NCBI GenBank assembly: GCA_002690655.1
Contig: NZFL01000031.1
Location: forward strand, 81,294-117,414
Origin: Pedosphaera sp.
Lineage (GTDB): Bacteria > Verrucomicrobiota > Verrucomicrobiia > Limisphaerales > AAA164-E04
Length of the DNA stretch: 36,121 bases
Reading direction: 5' to 3'
Part shown: positions 25,642 through 33,849 of the stretch, piece after piece
How positions within the stretch are numbered: position 1 is the stretch's first letter
Layout: each line of letters begins with the position of its first letter
Notes under the pieces: generated by a model
Database searches by the model: none
Told to the model about the DNA's origin: nothing
The model's input: the letters and a program-made list of their open reading frames with translations, nothing else
Translations under genes and position numbers: made by a program

Positions 25642-26400
25642 CTACTTGAAATCTTCGTTCAAAATCAGCTCGGCAAAAACTGGATTATGATCCGAGGCTG
25701 AGGGAGCCTGTATGATGCGAGATGATTTGAGCTGGACCTTGGCTCCGGGTGATGAAAGCAGATAATCGATTCCGTCATGGGTTTCAAGACAATCATTCCA
25801 TCCTTGTTTCCAGAGTAAATCCATGGGTGCGGTCTGGGGCCGTGCATTAAAGTCACCCGCAAGCAGCGTGAGATTGTCTGCATATTTAGGGATGATCTGA
25901 ATCATGCGCTGAACCTGCTCCAAACGAGTCTCGGCGCTTAAATGACAGAGATGAGCGTTGAATAACTGTATCAAAGGCCAATCGTCGCCTAATTCAATCT
26001 TTGCTTCCAGTACGATCCGCGGCTCTTGACCTATGCGATAAGGAAGGGCAAACGTGCTTTTTGAATGGATGTTACCGCGGGCCATGATGGCGAGCCCATA
26101 GGTGCCTCCTTGAAAATTCAATGCCTTTCCAAAAACAACCTGATATTGCAAGAGATCAGCCAGTCGTTTTGCTTGATTCACCTGCCGGGCGCGTAAGGTC
26201 TCACAATCAACTTCCTGCAAGGCAACGATGTGAGGGTCGGCTTTACGGATAATGGCTGCGATGCGCTCGCAGTCCACTTTACCGTCCACCCCTTCGGCGT
26301 GATGAATATTGTAGGTCATGATCCGCAATGAAAGGTTTCCTTCGGCGGCCACCAATAGAGACAGGAATAAGAAGAAAAAAGAAAAGATGCGTGGGTTCAT
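25642..26400 (-). CDS. Exported endonuclease/exonuclease/phosphatase-family protein
   Basis: From the ATG at 26400 the product is 252 residues with a clear signal peptide (MNPRIFSFFFLFLSLLVAAEG); an upstream start at 26499 would put 33 residues in front of it and overlap the preceding gene. The EEP fold signatures are present in order: RIMTYNIHHAEG (Asn31), VALQEVD (Glu63 metal ligand), NAHLCHLS, LAGDFNARP, and the terminal SDHNPV (catalytic Asp-His). The family includes secreted nucleases, sphingomyelinase-like and phosphoinositide phosphatases; the substrate cannot be chosen from sequence alone. It is the last gene of a minus-strand run starting with the YugP-like gene, 67 bases behind the deoxyhypusine-synthase-family gene. 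Confidence 0.87.
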   Translation of the reverse strand: MNPRIFSFFFLFLSLLVAAEGNLSLRIMTYNIHHAEGVDGKVDCERIAAIIRKADPHIVALQEVDCETLRARQVNQAKRLADLLQYQVVFGKALNFQGGTYGLAIMARGNIHSKSTFALPYRIGQEPRIVLEAKIELGDDWPLIQLFNAHLCHLSAETRLEQVQRMIQIIPKYADNLTLLAGDFNARPQTAPMDLLWKQGWNDCLETHDGIDYLLSSPGAKVQLKSSRIIQAPSASDHNPVFAELILNEDFK

Positions 26401-26467
26401 ATTGAGAAGATCGGTGGTACTGGGTGATGGTTGGAAAGTAAATCCCGGAAAGAACGCTACCAACCTT

Positions 26468-27646
26468 TTATTTGGCTTTGTGTTTCTTCCCGATTTCATT
26501 GGCTTTTTGGACCCCTTTCCTTCCGATGCTTGTTTTGGATACAGATCCCACTTTCAGATACGCAGATTTCAACGTATTCAACATGGCATCACGATGGTTA
26601 TAGAGCCGCTTATGTTTTCTCCTTGGACTTCTCGAAAGGCAATAAGCAGTGAGCAGAGGCAGCGAGACCGTTGTATCCACATAGGCCACGACACAGTCAG
26701 GCAATGTCGTCGGGTCCACTTTCCCCCAGCTGACCGCCTCTGCAGGAGTCGCCCCACTCAGGCCGCCTGTATCAGGCCGAGCATCTGTACATTGAAGAAA
26801 ATAATCATGCCCTTTCTCTTCAATCCCCATGATTTCCTGAATCTGAGGTTCAGTCTGCAACATGAAATTCTTTGGAGACCCACCACCTAAAATAAAAACG
26901 GAAGATGTATGACCTGTCGATTTCGCTGCATAAACAATGGACGCGGTCTGATTGACATCGCGGTTTGTATCGAAACTAACAGCCTGGTCTCGTAACGACA
27001 TGGCCGCCACGTTCATTCCGATCGAACTATCTCCCGGACTGCTTGTAAAAATCGGAATCCCATACCTGTAAGCTGTGGCCAGCACAGATGTATCCTTCAG
27101 ATTCAATGCCTTGGCTCTGGCATCAACATACTTGCCCAGTAGATAATGAAATTCGTCTGTTCCAAGAGAACGCTGAAACTCCGGCCCTTGAATGACACTT
27201 CTCACAAAGGCATCGGTATCGAGAAGAACATTATAATCAAAAATCACATCGTAGATGCGAATCACGCCATGTTTGTGCAAGTCCACATCGTCTAAAAACG
27301 GTGATCCTTGATGAAGGGAGAGGTCCAGACCGTAGTGAAGATCATGATATAAATTGGCTCCTGTGGATACTACCCAGTCAACGAAACCAGCCTTCATCCA
27401 TGGAATCAGGCAGGACTTCCCCAATCCGGCCGGTGTCAATGCCCCTGTAAGACTCATCCCAATGTAACCATTTTCAGGCAACATTTTGTCCGTCAAAAGT
27501 CGAGCAGCTTCTCTTAAGCGCCCCCCATTGTATGCTAGAAATGTTTCATCAATAAGATCAGCAGCTTTCATATTTTTACTGATTCCCCCTGGGTTTAATC
27601 GGGGGAAAGAAGAAAGCGGACATGGTTTGGAATGCTTCTTGTTCAC
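26468..27646 (-). CDS. Deoxyhypusine synthase-family enzyme (bacterial, homospermidine synthesis-like)
   Basis: The 392-residue product uses a GTG start at 27646; an ATG at 27571 is an alternative but would trim family-like sequence ([19 protein letters not shown]). The NAD-binding and active-site blocks of the deoxyhypusine synthase fold are intact: [36 protein letters not shown] and [10 protein letters not shown], where Lys309 aligns by motif with the catalytic lysine of the human enzyme (Lys329). Bacteria lack eIF5A, the eukaryotic substrate, and bacterial members of this family have been linked to homospermidine formation (SpeY-type). So polyamine synthesis is the better inference than protein modification. 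The tail after residue 340 is very basic ([13 protein letters not shown] to KKHKAK). It lies 43 bases downstream of the site-2 protease gene. Confidence 0.88.
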   Translation of the reverse strand: MNKKHSKPCPLSSFPRLNPGGISKNMKAADLIDETFLAYNGGRLREAARLLTDKMLPENGYIGMSLTGALTPAGLGKSCLIPWMKAGFVDWVVSTGANLYHDLHYGLDLSLHQGSPFLDDVDLHKHGVIRIYDVIFDYNVLLDTDAFVRSVIQGPEFQRSLGTDEFHYLLGKYVDARAKALNLKDTSVLATAYRYGIPIFTSSPGDSSIGMNVAAMSLRDQAVSFDTNRDVNQTASIVYAAKSTGHTSSVFILGGGSPKNFMLQTEPQIQEIMGIEEKGHDYFLQCTDARPDTGGLSGATPAEAVSWGKVDPTTLPDCVVAYVDTTVSLPLLTAYCLSRSPRRKHKRLYNHRDAMLNTLKSAYLKVGSVSKTSIGRKGVQKANEIGKKHKAK

Positions 27647-27689
27647 AGTTTAAGTTTGACGATATCAATCACCATTAATCAACGGGAAT

Positions 27690-28796
27690 TTAACGCAGAT
27701 TTAACAGGGCAAGTCCCTCCACGAATGCGCGACGAGTTGAGCTCGGGTCAGAAATGTTTCCCAGCGGCAACAAGCCGACAAGCCGAGTCTGATCCAGCAC
27801 AGGCAAGAGCATGCCCGGATGCCTCTGGTATTGGGTCATGATTGACTCCAAAGACTGATCTGCCTCTAATGTTTTGATTTCGGTTGCCATGATGGTATCG
27901 ACATGCGTGGATGGTGGATGATTTTTTAATCCATCGAGAACATTGTGAATCCCTATCATTCCCACCAATTCATCACGATCATTCGTCACTGGAAACTCAG
28001 TCTGCTTGCCCGCAAGAATCCGATCAGCTATTTGCAGCAAGGTACAGGCGGTGTGAGCTGTGTAAAAGTCGCGTATCATGCAATGTCTGACTGTATTTCC
28101 CTGCCGTTGATGCTTCGAAACAGCCCATCGTGCTTCTTGCCCGGCACCAAACCAAACCACAAGGGCAATGAAGATAAGAAATGGATTCTTGACCCAGAAT
28201 AAACCAGCAAAAACGAAAAGAAGGGCCATCAAACGCCCCAATGAAGCAGCAATCCGTGTGGCTTTTACATAATCCATCCGTGATGCCAGAAAAGCCCTCA
28301 GGACCCTCCCCCCATCCATGGGGAACGCCGGCAGCAGATTGAATCCTATCATGATCAGATTGACAGTCATTAGATTGACGCCCCCCCCATGAGTGAAGAT
28401 AGTTTGAAAATCCGCGCTTACTCCCTCTACCAGTAGAATCCAGATGAATAGCAGACAGACAATCACGACGTTGACGGCTGGGCCGGCCAGAGCTACCCAT
28501 AATTCCTGGGAGGGTTTCTCTGGAATTTTTTCCAGACGGGCGACTCCACCTATGGGCAGCAGCGTGACATCACGAGTCCCAACTCCAAAATGGCGTGCCA
28601 TCAGGATGTGACCGAATTCATGCGCCAGCACACATGCAAACAAAGCAAGGAAGGAGAAGATACCGATGAATGCCTTGAGAACAGAATCAGAGGCACTCAC
28701 TTCTGCAAAACCAACAACCGCCAATAAAAGGATGAAGGTTACATGTAAATAAACGCCTACGCCTGCAATCTGGAAAATTCTGAAGGACCAGGACAT
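27690..28796 (-). CDS. Site-2 family membrane metalloprotease with CBS domain pair
   Basis: This 368-residue M50 protease has several membrane helices in its first 210 residues. The zinc motif HEFGH (59-63) lies in a helix and the third ligand Asp161 is in NLLPAFPMDGGR. PIGGVARLE between them is typical of the SpoIVFB-like group III. The C-terminal 145 residues form two CBS modules (about 225-285 and 288-345), which usually sense adenine nucleotides and gate the protease. It likely cleaves a membrane-embedded substrate, such as an anti-sigma or transcription factor; no such partner is visible here. It follows the YugP-like gene by 27 bases, suggesting one transcript. Confidence 0.92.
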   Translation of the reverse strand: MSWSFRIFQIAGVGVYLHVTFILLLAVVGFAEVSASDSVLKAFIGIFSFLALFACVLAHEFGHILMARHFGVGTRDVTLLPIGGVARLEKIPEKPSQELWVALAGPAVNVVIVCLLFIWILLVEGVSADFQTIFTHGGGVNLMTVNLIMIGFNLLPAFPMDGGRVLRAFLASRMDYVKATRIAASLGRLMALLFVFAGLFWVKNPFLIFIALVVWFGAGQEARWAVSKHQRQGNTVRHCMIRDFYTAHTACTLLQIADRILAGKQTEFPVTNDRDELVGMIGIHNVLDGLKNHPPSTHVDTIMATEIKTLEADQSLESIMTQYQRHPGMLLPVLDQTRLVGLLPLGNISDPSSTRRAFVEGLALLNLR

Positions 28797-28823
28797 GATG
28801 TCTAACGAATATTCCAGTGCTGC

Positions 28824-29510
28824 TTAATCGTCACTACCGCCCGTTACAAAAGGGAGGATGTAGTAAAGAAACCAACCCAAACTGGAAACAAAGGCTGCTA
28901 CATAAGTAAACGCAGCCGCGTTGAGGACCTTGGAAACACCTTCATCTTCAGTGGATGTGGATGTAAAACCCATCTGGTTGAGGACCACTTTAGCCCTTCG
29001 AGAGGCATCGAATTCAACGGGAAGCGTGACCAGATTGAAAGCCATGATGACTCCCCAGCATAGTGCCAGAATTGGCAGCGCGATCTGAAACGGGATTAAC
29101 CCAAGGAATAACCCGCCAATCATGATCCAGGTAAGCATGCCATTGGCAATAGAAGTGATCCCAACAGATGCCATCCTAAACTTGAGAGGTCCATAGGACT
29201 GTTGGTGCTGCAAGGCATGGCCGCATTCATGGGCTGCAACAGCAATCGCAGAAATGGATGTGCCGTGGTAATTTTGATCAGAGAGAACCAGACGTTTGCG
29301 AATAGGATCGTAATGGTCATTGAGCTGGCCGCGTTGAACATGTATGCCAACATCATGTATCCCAGCAGACCGAAGGATCTGAGCGGCAACCTCGCCCCCG
29401 CTGTAGCCGTTGTGTGCCCGAATTTGGCTGTAGTGTGCAAAGCAGCGTTTGACCTTGATTTGCGCCCAAAATCCAATCACCAGAGTTCCAATGAAAACAA
29501 TCCAAAACAT
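28824..29510 (-). CDS. YugP-like membrane zinc metallopeptidase (Zn_peptidase_2)
   Basis: The 228-residue protein starts with a membrane helix (MFWIVFIGTLVIGFWAQIKV). It has the family-typical GYSGGEVAAQILRSAGI and HVQRGQLNDHYDPIRKRLVL blocks, and the zinc motif HECGH at 94-98. Two further membrane segments (about 130-170) and a last one (about 205-225) follow, with VEFDASRRAKVVL between them. All of this matches the YugP/DUF-type neutral zinc metallopeptidases. Their substrate is not known. It heads a run with the site-2 protease, so two membrane-embedded zinc proteases are co-located. The start is preceded by a very A+T-rich stretch without a Shine-Dalgarno sequence. Confidence 0.92.
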   Translation of the reverse strand: MFWIVFIGTLVIGFWAQIKVKRCFAHYSQIRAHNGYSGGEVAAQILRSAGIHDVGIHVQRGQLNDHYDPIRKRLVLSDQNYHGTSISAIAVAAHECGHALQHQQSYGPLKFRMASVGITSIANGMLTWIMIGGLFLGLIPFQIALPILALCWGVIMAFNLVTLPVEFDASRRAKVVLNQMGFTSTSTEDEGVSKVLNAAAFTYVAAFVSSLGWFLYYILPFVTGGSDD

Positions 29511-29678
29511 AAGAAAAAATTTAATAAATTAGGTTATCTGCTGGTCTCAAACCAGGCATGATATGAAATTGATTCGTAATCAGAGATAACGCGGAAACTA
29601 CCAATTTGCAACTTCCGTCACCAAAAATTCAAATCGGTGTCAAGACTGGCTTCAGGAAGTCACAGCAGTCAAATTTGA

Positions 29679-30491
29679 TCATGAGATTCTCTGCCGCATC
29701 ACCTCGTAAAAGAAAACAGAAGCGGCACTCGCCACGTTCAGCGAATCCGTATCATGAGCCATCGGAATCAACACCTGGTCATCGCAGCAGGCCAGGATTT
29801 TTTCTGAAAGCCCATCCCCCTCGCTTCCAAGAATGACGCAGACGTCCTGAATGAAATTTGCCTGATGCAATGCCACTTTATCCGTGTGAGGGTGAGCTGC
29901 AACCATCCTGACCCTCTTCTGGCGCAGGAAATCAAGAGTGTCTGTCAAATTACTGGAATGAAACACAGGTATTTTAAAGACCGTCCCCATACTGGCATGC
30001 ACCGCTCGCCGAATGTAGGGACTACAGGAATTTTGCCCGACAATGATCGCATGAGCACCAAATCCGACGGCGCTACGAACCAGTGCTCCCACATTTTCAG
30101 CACTGCTAAGCCCATCAATGGCAACAAAAAAACGAGGAGAAATGGAAGATTGAAAAAGCGCGCCGAGATCAGGAGAAGCCGGGACATTTGCAACGGCTTT
30201 GATAGCCTGGAAGCAACCGAAACCGGTCAGTTTTTCGATTCCTTTTTTATCCGTGATAAAAACATCCATGGATTCCTGACGCTTCTCAAGTTTTTCTCTC
30301 AGTGAGTCGAACCAGTATTGAGTGAGCAGCACTGAGCGAATGTTAAAATCCGTTTCCAGCAGGCGAGTGACGACTTTTAGCCCCTCAGCCACAAACAGCC
30401 CCTGCCCCCGCTGACCGGTCATTTTGCGCATGGAACGATACGGAGCCAACTCCGGGCACTCTGTATCATTGGTATTGTGAAGCCGCAACAT
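29679..30491 (-). CDS. SpoU/TrmH-family RNA 2'-O-methyltransferase
   Basis: From the ATG at 30491 the product has 270 residues. A TTG at 30533 would add 14 residues and overlap the preceding gene, so I reject it. An N-terminal substrate-binding region (FVAEGLKVVTRLLE) is followed by the SPOUT knot: motif 1 DGLSSAENVGALVRSA, motif 2 VILGSEGDGL and motif 3 IPMAHDTDSLNVASAASVFF. These use S-adenosylmethionine to methylate ribose 2'-OH groups of rRNA or tRNA. The target nucleotide cannot be deduced. It begins 18 bases after the PIG-L deacetylase stop on the same strand, so co-transcription is likely, though no functional link is obvious. Confidence 0.9.
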   Translation of the reverse strand: MLRLHNTNDTECPELAPYRSMRKMTGQRGQGLFVAEGLKVVTRLLETDFNIRSVLLTQYWFDSLREKLEKRQESMDVFITDKKGIEKLTGFGCFQAIKAVANVPASPDLGALFQSSISPRFFVAIDGLSSAENVGALVRSAVGFGAHAIIVGQNSCSPYIRRAVHASMGTVFKIPVFHSSNLTDTLDFLRQKRVRMVAAHPHTDKVALHQANFIQDVCVILGSEGDGLSEKILACCDDQVLIPMAHDTDSLNVASAASVFFYEVMRQRIS

Positions 30492-30508
30492 GGTTGAATT
30501 GAAAGCAG

Positions 30509-32437
30509 TTACTCGAGGTCGATCCGACCCCAATCTTCAGGCCGCCCCTGCACGCCAGACCGAGGAGCCCAGGCCAGTCGCGATTCATTGATATTTTCAC
30601 CAGGCTCAGCATCCGTTTTATCCCCATCGTAAATGATGATGTTAAAACCCAGGCGACTGCCGGAGACAATGTCATCTCCGATCTCATTGAACGGAATTTT
30701 CACCCTGATCAAATAACCATGATCTGTTCGCAGTGAAATGAGTTCAGTTCCCGGTGCGGTTTCTTCGACAGGCCCCTGATTGGCATCAGCGTCGCGAGCG
30801 GCCCGCACCTGCCCAACGGTATCAAAGGGAAAGATCCCTACTTTGAATGTTGAAAAACTATCCTCAGCCCCCCCCACCGGATCCAGGCAAACCTCCACTG
30901 AATCACTCCGCCAGTGCCCGCGGATATCATTGGGTTCGATATTCGAAACAACTCGATCATCCATGACATCAGCTTCGATGTAAACAAAGGCTCGGTCATG
31001 AGCCAACTTCACCAAAGCGCTGCTGTCCTGTAGACCGTCTACTTTTCCTTGAACATTGTGTTCGGGTAGAATACGAAGAGGCTTTATTCTGGCCCAGAAA
31101 GGACTATCCCAATCCAGGCCTCCATCCGGCATCCTCGATATTTTCCCTATGGGGACAGGGTGAAGATTGGCCTCTGTTGCGACGGAAATCCCGTTTACTT
31201 CTGACCCCATACGGATGCTTCCATCCGCTGGAAGGCCTGCTGGAGGTTTCACTCTGACGGATGTTTCAATGTCGAGATGCCCCTTGAGCGAGTATGGTAA
31301 AACGATGGGATCAACACGCCAATCCTTCGGCAAGTGAAACCTCACTTCACCTTCGACAAGGTCCTTGCCTGGGTTACCTATTTCTAAAACTACATCATTC
31401 CATTCACCTGCCACTATAGGAACATCCGGGTCGAATTGCTGGGAAAGATGTTCAATGAACTGTTCCCGTGCCCATACCTTGTAACGCTCAATCCCCGGAC
31501 GCGTCACAAAGCGAAGTTTCAAAGGGGCAGCGCGCGGAAGCTTGGTTGCTGGTGATAAAATCAGCGGCGGTGTCAAGTCATCAATCTTGAACGGCAAGCC
31601 CCGGAACAAATCCCTTTCTTCAATCATGAACGGAACGACCGAATGGACGAGTGAAAAAGTCCGGGGCCGTTGGAGCCATGTCGCTCCCCGCATGCGGCCA
31701 AAACCCTGGGAACGATGATTCGAAAGAGCCTCACCTGCCAATTGCCCCGCGGAGAGACCGTCCCGGATGACCGCGGTGGATTTGATCACAGCTTGATGAT
31801 CCCCCATGGAACCTCCGTAATACAATTTGCGCACTTGCCAGGGATGTATGCCTTCGCGTTCGATTTGTTTTGGAAATGCAGAGGGATCAGCCGACAGCCG
31901 AAAGGCTTCGGTTGCCAGCACACCGGCAGCCTGATGATGCCCATGTTGTCCGGGCCGAGGGGCTGGATTCATGGTCACGATAATTTCAGGCCGATGATTG
32001 CGTATGATGCGCACCAGTCTCTCGAGTGCTTTCTCTTTGTTCCAACGTTTCAATGTAGCCCAGATACTTTCGGTATATGCAAAATCAACCTGCTCAAGAA
32101 AATACCAATGCCTTACACCCAGCTGAGTCAGGCAATCGCGCAACTCAATTTCCCGCAGGACGCCAAGCGATGGACCGTATTGATTACCGACCATGTTGCC
32201 CCCGCCCTCACCGCGAGTGCAGTAGGAGTTTACAATCGTTTTCCCCTCACCCAGCGCATAGTGAGCCAGAGTTGAGGCCACGCCTGTTTCATCATCTGGA
32301 TGCGCAAAAACTCCGAGAATATCTGTCTTGAGCAGAGCACTTCCCTGTGCGGGGCCAGCAGCATCCGCTGAGAAACAAAAAAACAAGCAAGCTGCTTGCA
32401 AGCAACATAGCGTGCGCAGATGAGAATTTTTCATCAT
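30509..32437 (-). CDS. Exported PIG-L/LmbE-type deacetylase with C-terminal CBM9-like domain
   Basis: The 642-residue product has a signal peptide (ending near FSADAAG). The PIG-L catalytic domain (about 38-270) holds AHPDDE (45-50; zinc ligands and general base) and the matching HGHH (165-168). Family members remove acetyl groups from N-acetylglucosamine-type substrates. A middle beta-rich region (about 300-420) resembles NEW3-like domains. The C-terminal 190 residues resemble the CBM9-like/DOMON fold (AFVYIEADVMDDRV, WRSDSVEVCLDPVGG, SRLGFNIIIYDGD), which binds sugars. A secreted or periplasmic glycan deacetylase is the likely role. Start MMKNSH is used; no ribosome binding site is apparent. 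It is followed closely by the rRNA methyltransferase gene. Confidence 0.88.
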   Translation of the reverse strand: MMKNSHLRTLCCLQAACLFFCFSADAAGPAQGSALLKTDILGVFAHPDDETGVASTLAHYALGEGKTIVNSYCTRGEGGGNMVGNQYGPSLGVLREIELRDCLTQLGVRHWYFLEQVDFAYTESIWATLKRWNKEKALERLVRIIRNHRPEIIVTMNPAPRPGQHGHHQAAGVLATEAFRLSADPSAFPKQIEREGIHPWQVRKLYYGGSMGDHQAVIKSTAVIRDGLSAGQLAGEALSNHRSQGFGRMRGATWLQRPRTFSLVHSVVPFMIEERDLFRGLPFKIDDLTPPLILSPATKLPRAAPLKLRFVTRPGIERYKVWAREQFIEHLSQQFDPDVPIVAGEWNDVVLEIGNPGKDLVEGEVRFHLPKDWRVDPIVLPYSLKGHLDIETSVRVKPPAGLPADGSIRMGSEVNGISVATEANLHPVPIGKISRMPDGGLDWDSPFWARIKPLRILPEHNVQGKVDGLQDSSALVKLAHDRAFVYIEADVMDDRVVSNIEPNDIRGHWRSDSVEVCLDPVGGAEDSFSTFKVGIFPFDTVGQVRAARDADANQGPVEETAPGTELISLRTDHGYLIRVKIPFNEIGDDIVSGSRLGFNIIIYDGDKTDAEPGENINESRLAWAPRSGVQGRPEDWGRIDLE

Positions 32438-32559
32438 CGGGAGAGGGCTTTTAATATCACAATCAGTTATAGTAAGTCTTTCAAAGAATTGAAAAAGAGT
32501 CCACAGGGATAAATTTGCCCTGATTCAAGGGTGCAAGGCACTAGTCCCACTAGTCTTAA

Positions 32560-33390
32560 TCAATGCTTGTCCGACACATCTGAAGCGGGTGCTTGGAATT
32601 TACTTGAATGTTCCAACTGGAGTTTGGACACCACTTCTCTAGTCAAGACTTCATAAGCTGCAGCCCCGGCACTGTAAGGATCGTAATCAATGATGGCTTT
32701 ACCATGGCTGGGCGCCTCGGCAAGACGGGTTGTTCTGGGGATCACCGTATCAAAAACATCTTCACCAAAATAGCCACGCACCTCTTCCACAACTTGGTGC
32801 GACAAACGAGTGCGCGCATCAAACATGGTCATCAACACACCGAGTAATTTAAGCTCCGAATTGGCACCTGACTCCTTAAGCTGGTTCATCACTCGCGTAA
32901 GCATCGCAACTCCCTCTAATGCGAAGTACTCACATTGAAGCGGGACCAGGAGGTAATCGGCAGCACAAAAAGCGTTCAGCGTGATAACAGCCAGTGAAGG
33001 CGGACAGTCGATAAGTACAGCATCGTACCTTTTGGAATCAACAATGGATTGAAGCGCTTCGCGAAAACGATGGAGGTGACGCTCACTTTGAGCCAATTCA
33101 ATCTCGGCCCCACAGAGGTCGACTTCAGAGGGGATAATGTCCAAACCTTCATATGAGGTGGATTTAATTTTCTCCGACAAGGTCCCTTCGCCCAACAAAG
33201 GGCGATAAGCACTTGCGCCCTCTTCCTTCTCAAGACCTAAGCCACTGGTTGCATTCGCCTGTGAATCCACATCAATCAGGAGGACACGGAACCCATCAGC
33301 CGCCAGACAAGCGGCCAGGTTCACTGTGGTTGTGGTTTTCCCAACCCCTCCTTTTTGATTCGCAACAGCGATGACATGTGTTTTAAGCAC
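32560..33390 (-). CDS. parA: ParA/Soj-family chromosome partitioning ATPase
   Basis: This 276-residue protein uses a GTG start at 33390 with AAAGG a few bases upstream. The deviant Walker A motif NQKGGVGKTTTTVNLA is at residues 11-26; LLIDVDSQANAT and VLIDCPPSL are the other nucleotide-site blocks. Length and lack of an N-terminal DNA-binding domain match Soj-type chromosomal ParA. Such proteins bind DNA in the ATP form and work with ParB and parS in segregation. No parB lies next to it: the neighbours are the PIG-L deacetylase downstream and the sulfatase, whose 3' end lies upstream, and I see no parS-like palindrome. So it may be the main ParA with a distant partner or an additional paralogue. 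Confidence 0.92.
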   Translation of the reverse strand: MLKTHVIAVANQKGGVGKTTTTVNLAACLAADGFRVLLIDVDSQANATSGLGLEKEEGASAYRPLLGEGTLSEKIKSTSYEGLDIIPSEVDLCGAEIELAQSERHLHRFREALQSIVDSKRYDAVLIDCPPSLAVITLNAFCAADYLLVPLQCEYFALEGVAMLTRVMNQLKESGANSELKLLGVLMTMFDARTRLSHQVVEEVRGYFGEDVFDTVIPRTTRLAEAPSHGKAIIDYDPYSAGAAAYEVLTREVVSKLQLEHSSKFQAPASDVSDKH

Positions 33391-33849
33391 ATAGACCTTT
33401 TAATTAAAGCTCAGCCTATTGTGCAAGGAGATTACGGAGTGAGAAAAAGATGATTGACCAAAAATATCATGCTTTGTAGCTGTCTAAGCCATTCATAGGA
33501 TGCATTTGGAAAGGTCACACTTCGGAACTTCCTGGAAGAATACGAGCGGGTATTACACCTGTTTTATTGGGAAAAAACAGATTCTGAGAGGAATGTATAT
33601 AACCATGCCCCCTGTCGCAAAAAAGGGCGACATGATCATTGGCTGAAAGAAACCAGTGAAACCACTGCATCAAGACCTGGGACGTGAGTTCAGCCCGCGA
33701 AAAACCAAACCAGTTGGGCATGAAAGTTCTGGTGACTTCCCAGGGAGCCTGAGGTTTCAATCAACCGAACTTATTCTCCTTTGCTGATGAGATTGGTGTT
33801 GGAGAAAGGGATTTTAAAGCTTATTAAAAAACAACTTTTCAGTGGAGGA
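33391..33849. other. Intergenic region between parA and the sulfatase gene
   Basis: These 459 bases hold no gene I can name. A minus-strand frame of 81 codons (33515-33760) encodes a Trp/Phe-rich sequence with no family resemblance and no ribosome binding site. A small perfect hairpin, TGTCGC (33613-33618) with GCGACA (33627-33632), lies inside it. The parA promoter should lie near 33400-33470 but has no strong match. Confidence 0.4.

Noticed and set aside
28379-28388. Run of eight C residues within the site-2 protease gene, considered as a frameshift or phase-variation tract
   Set aside because: The reading frame is intact through it and encodes glycines in a loop; no switching partner frame is apparent.
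33613-33632. Perfect six-base hairpin TGTCGC/GCGACA, considered as terminator or parS
   Set aside because: No T-run follows it, and it does not match the parS consensus palindrome.
33515-33760. 81-codon minus-strand frame upstream of parA
   Set aside because: No family similarity, no start signal and odd composition; could be real but cannot be supported.
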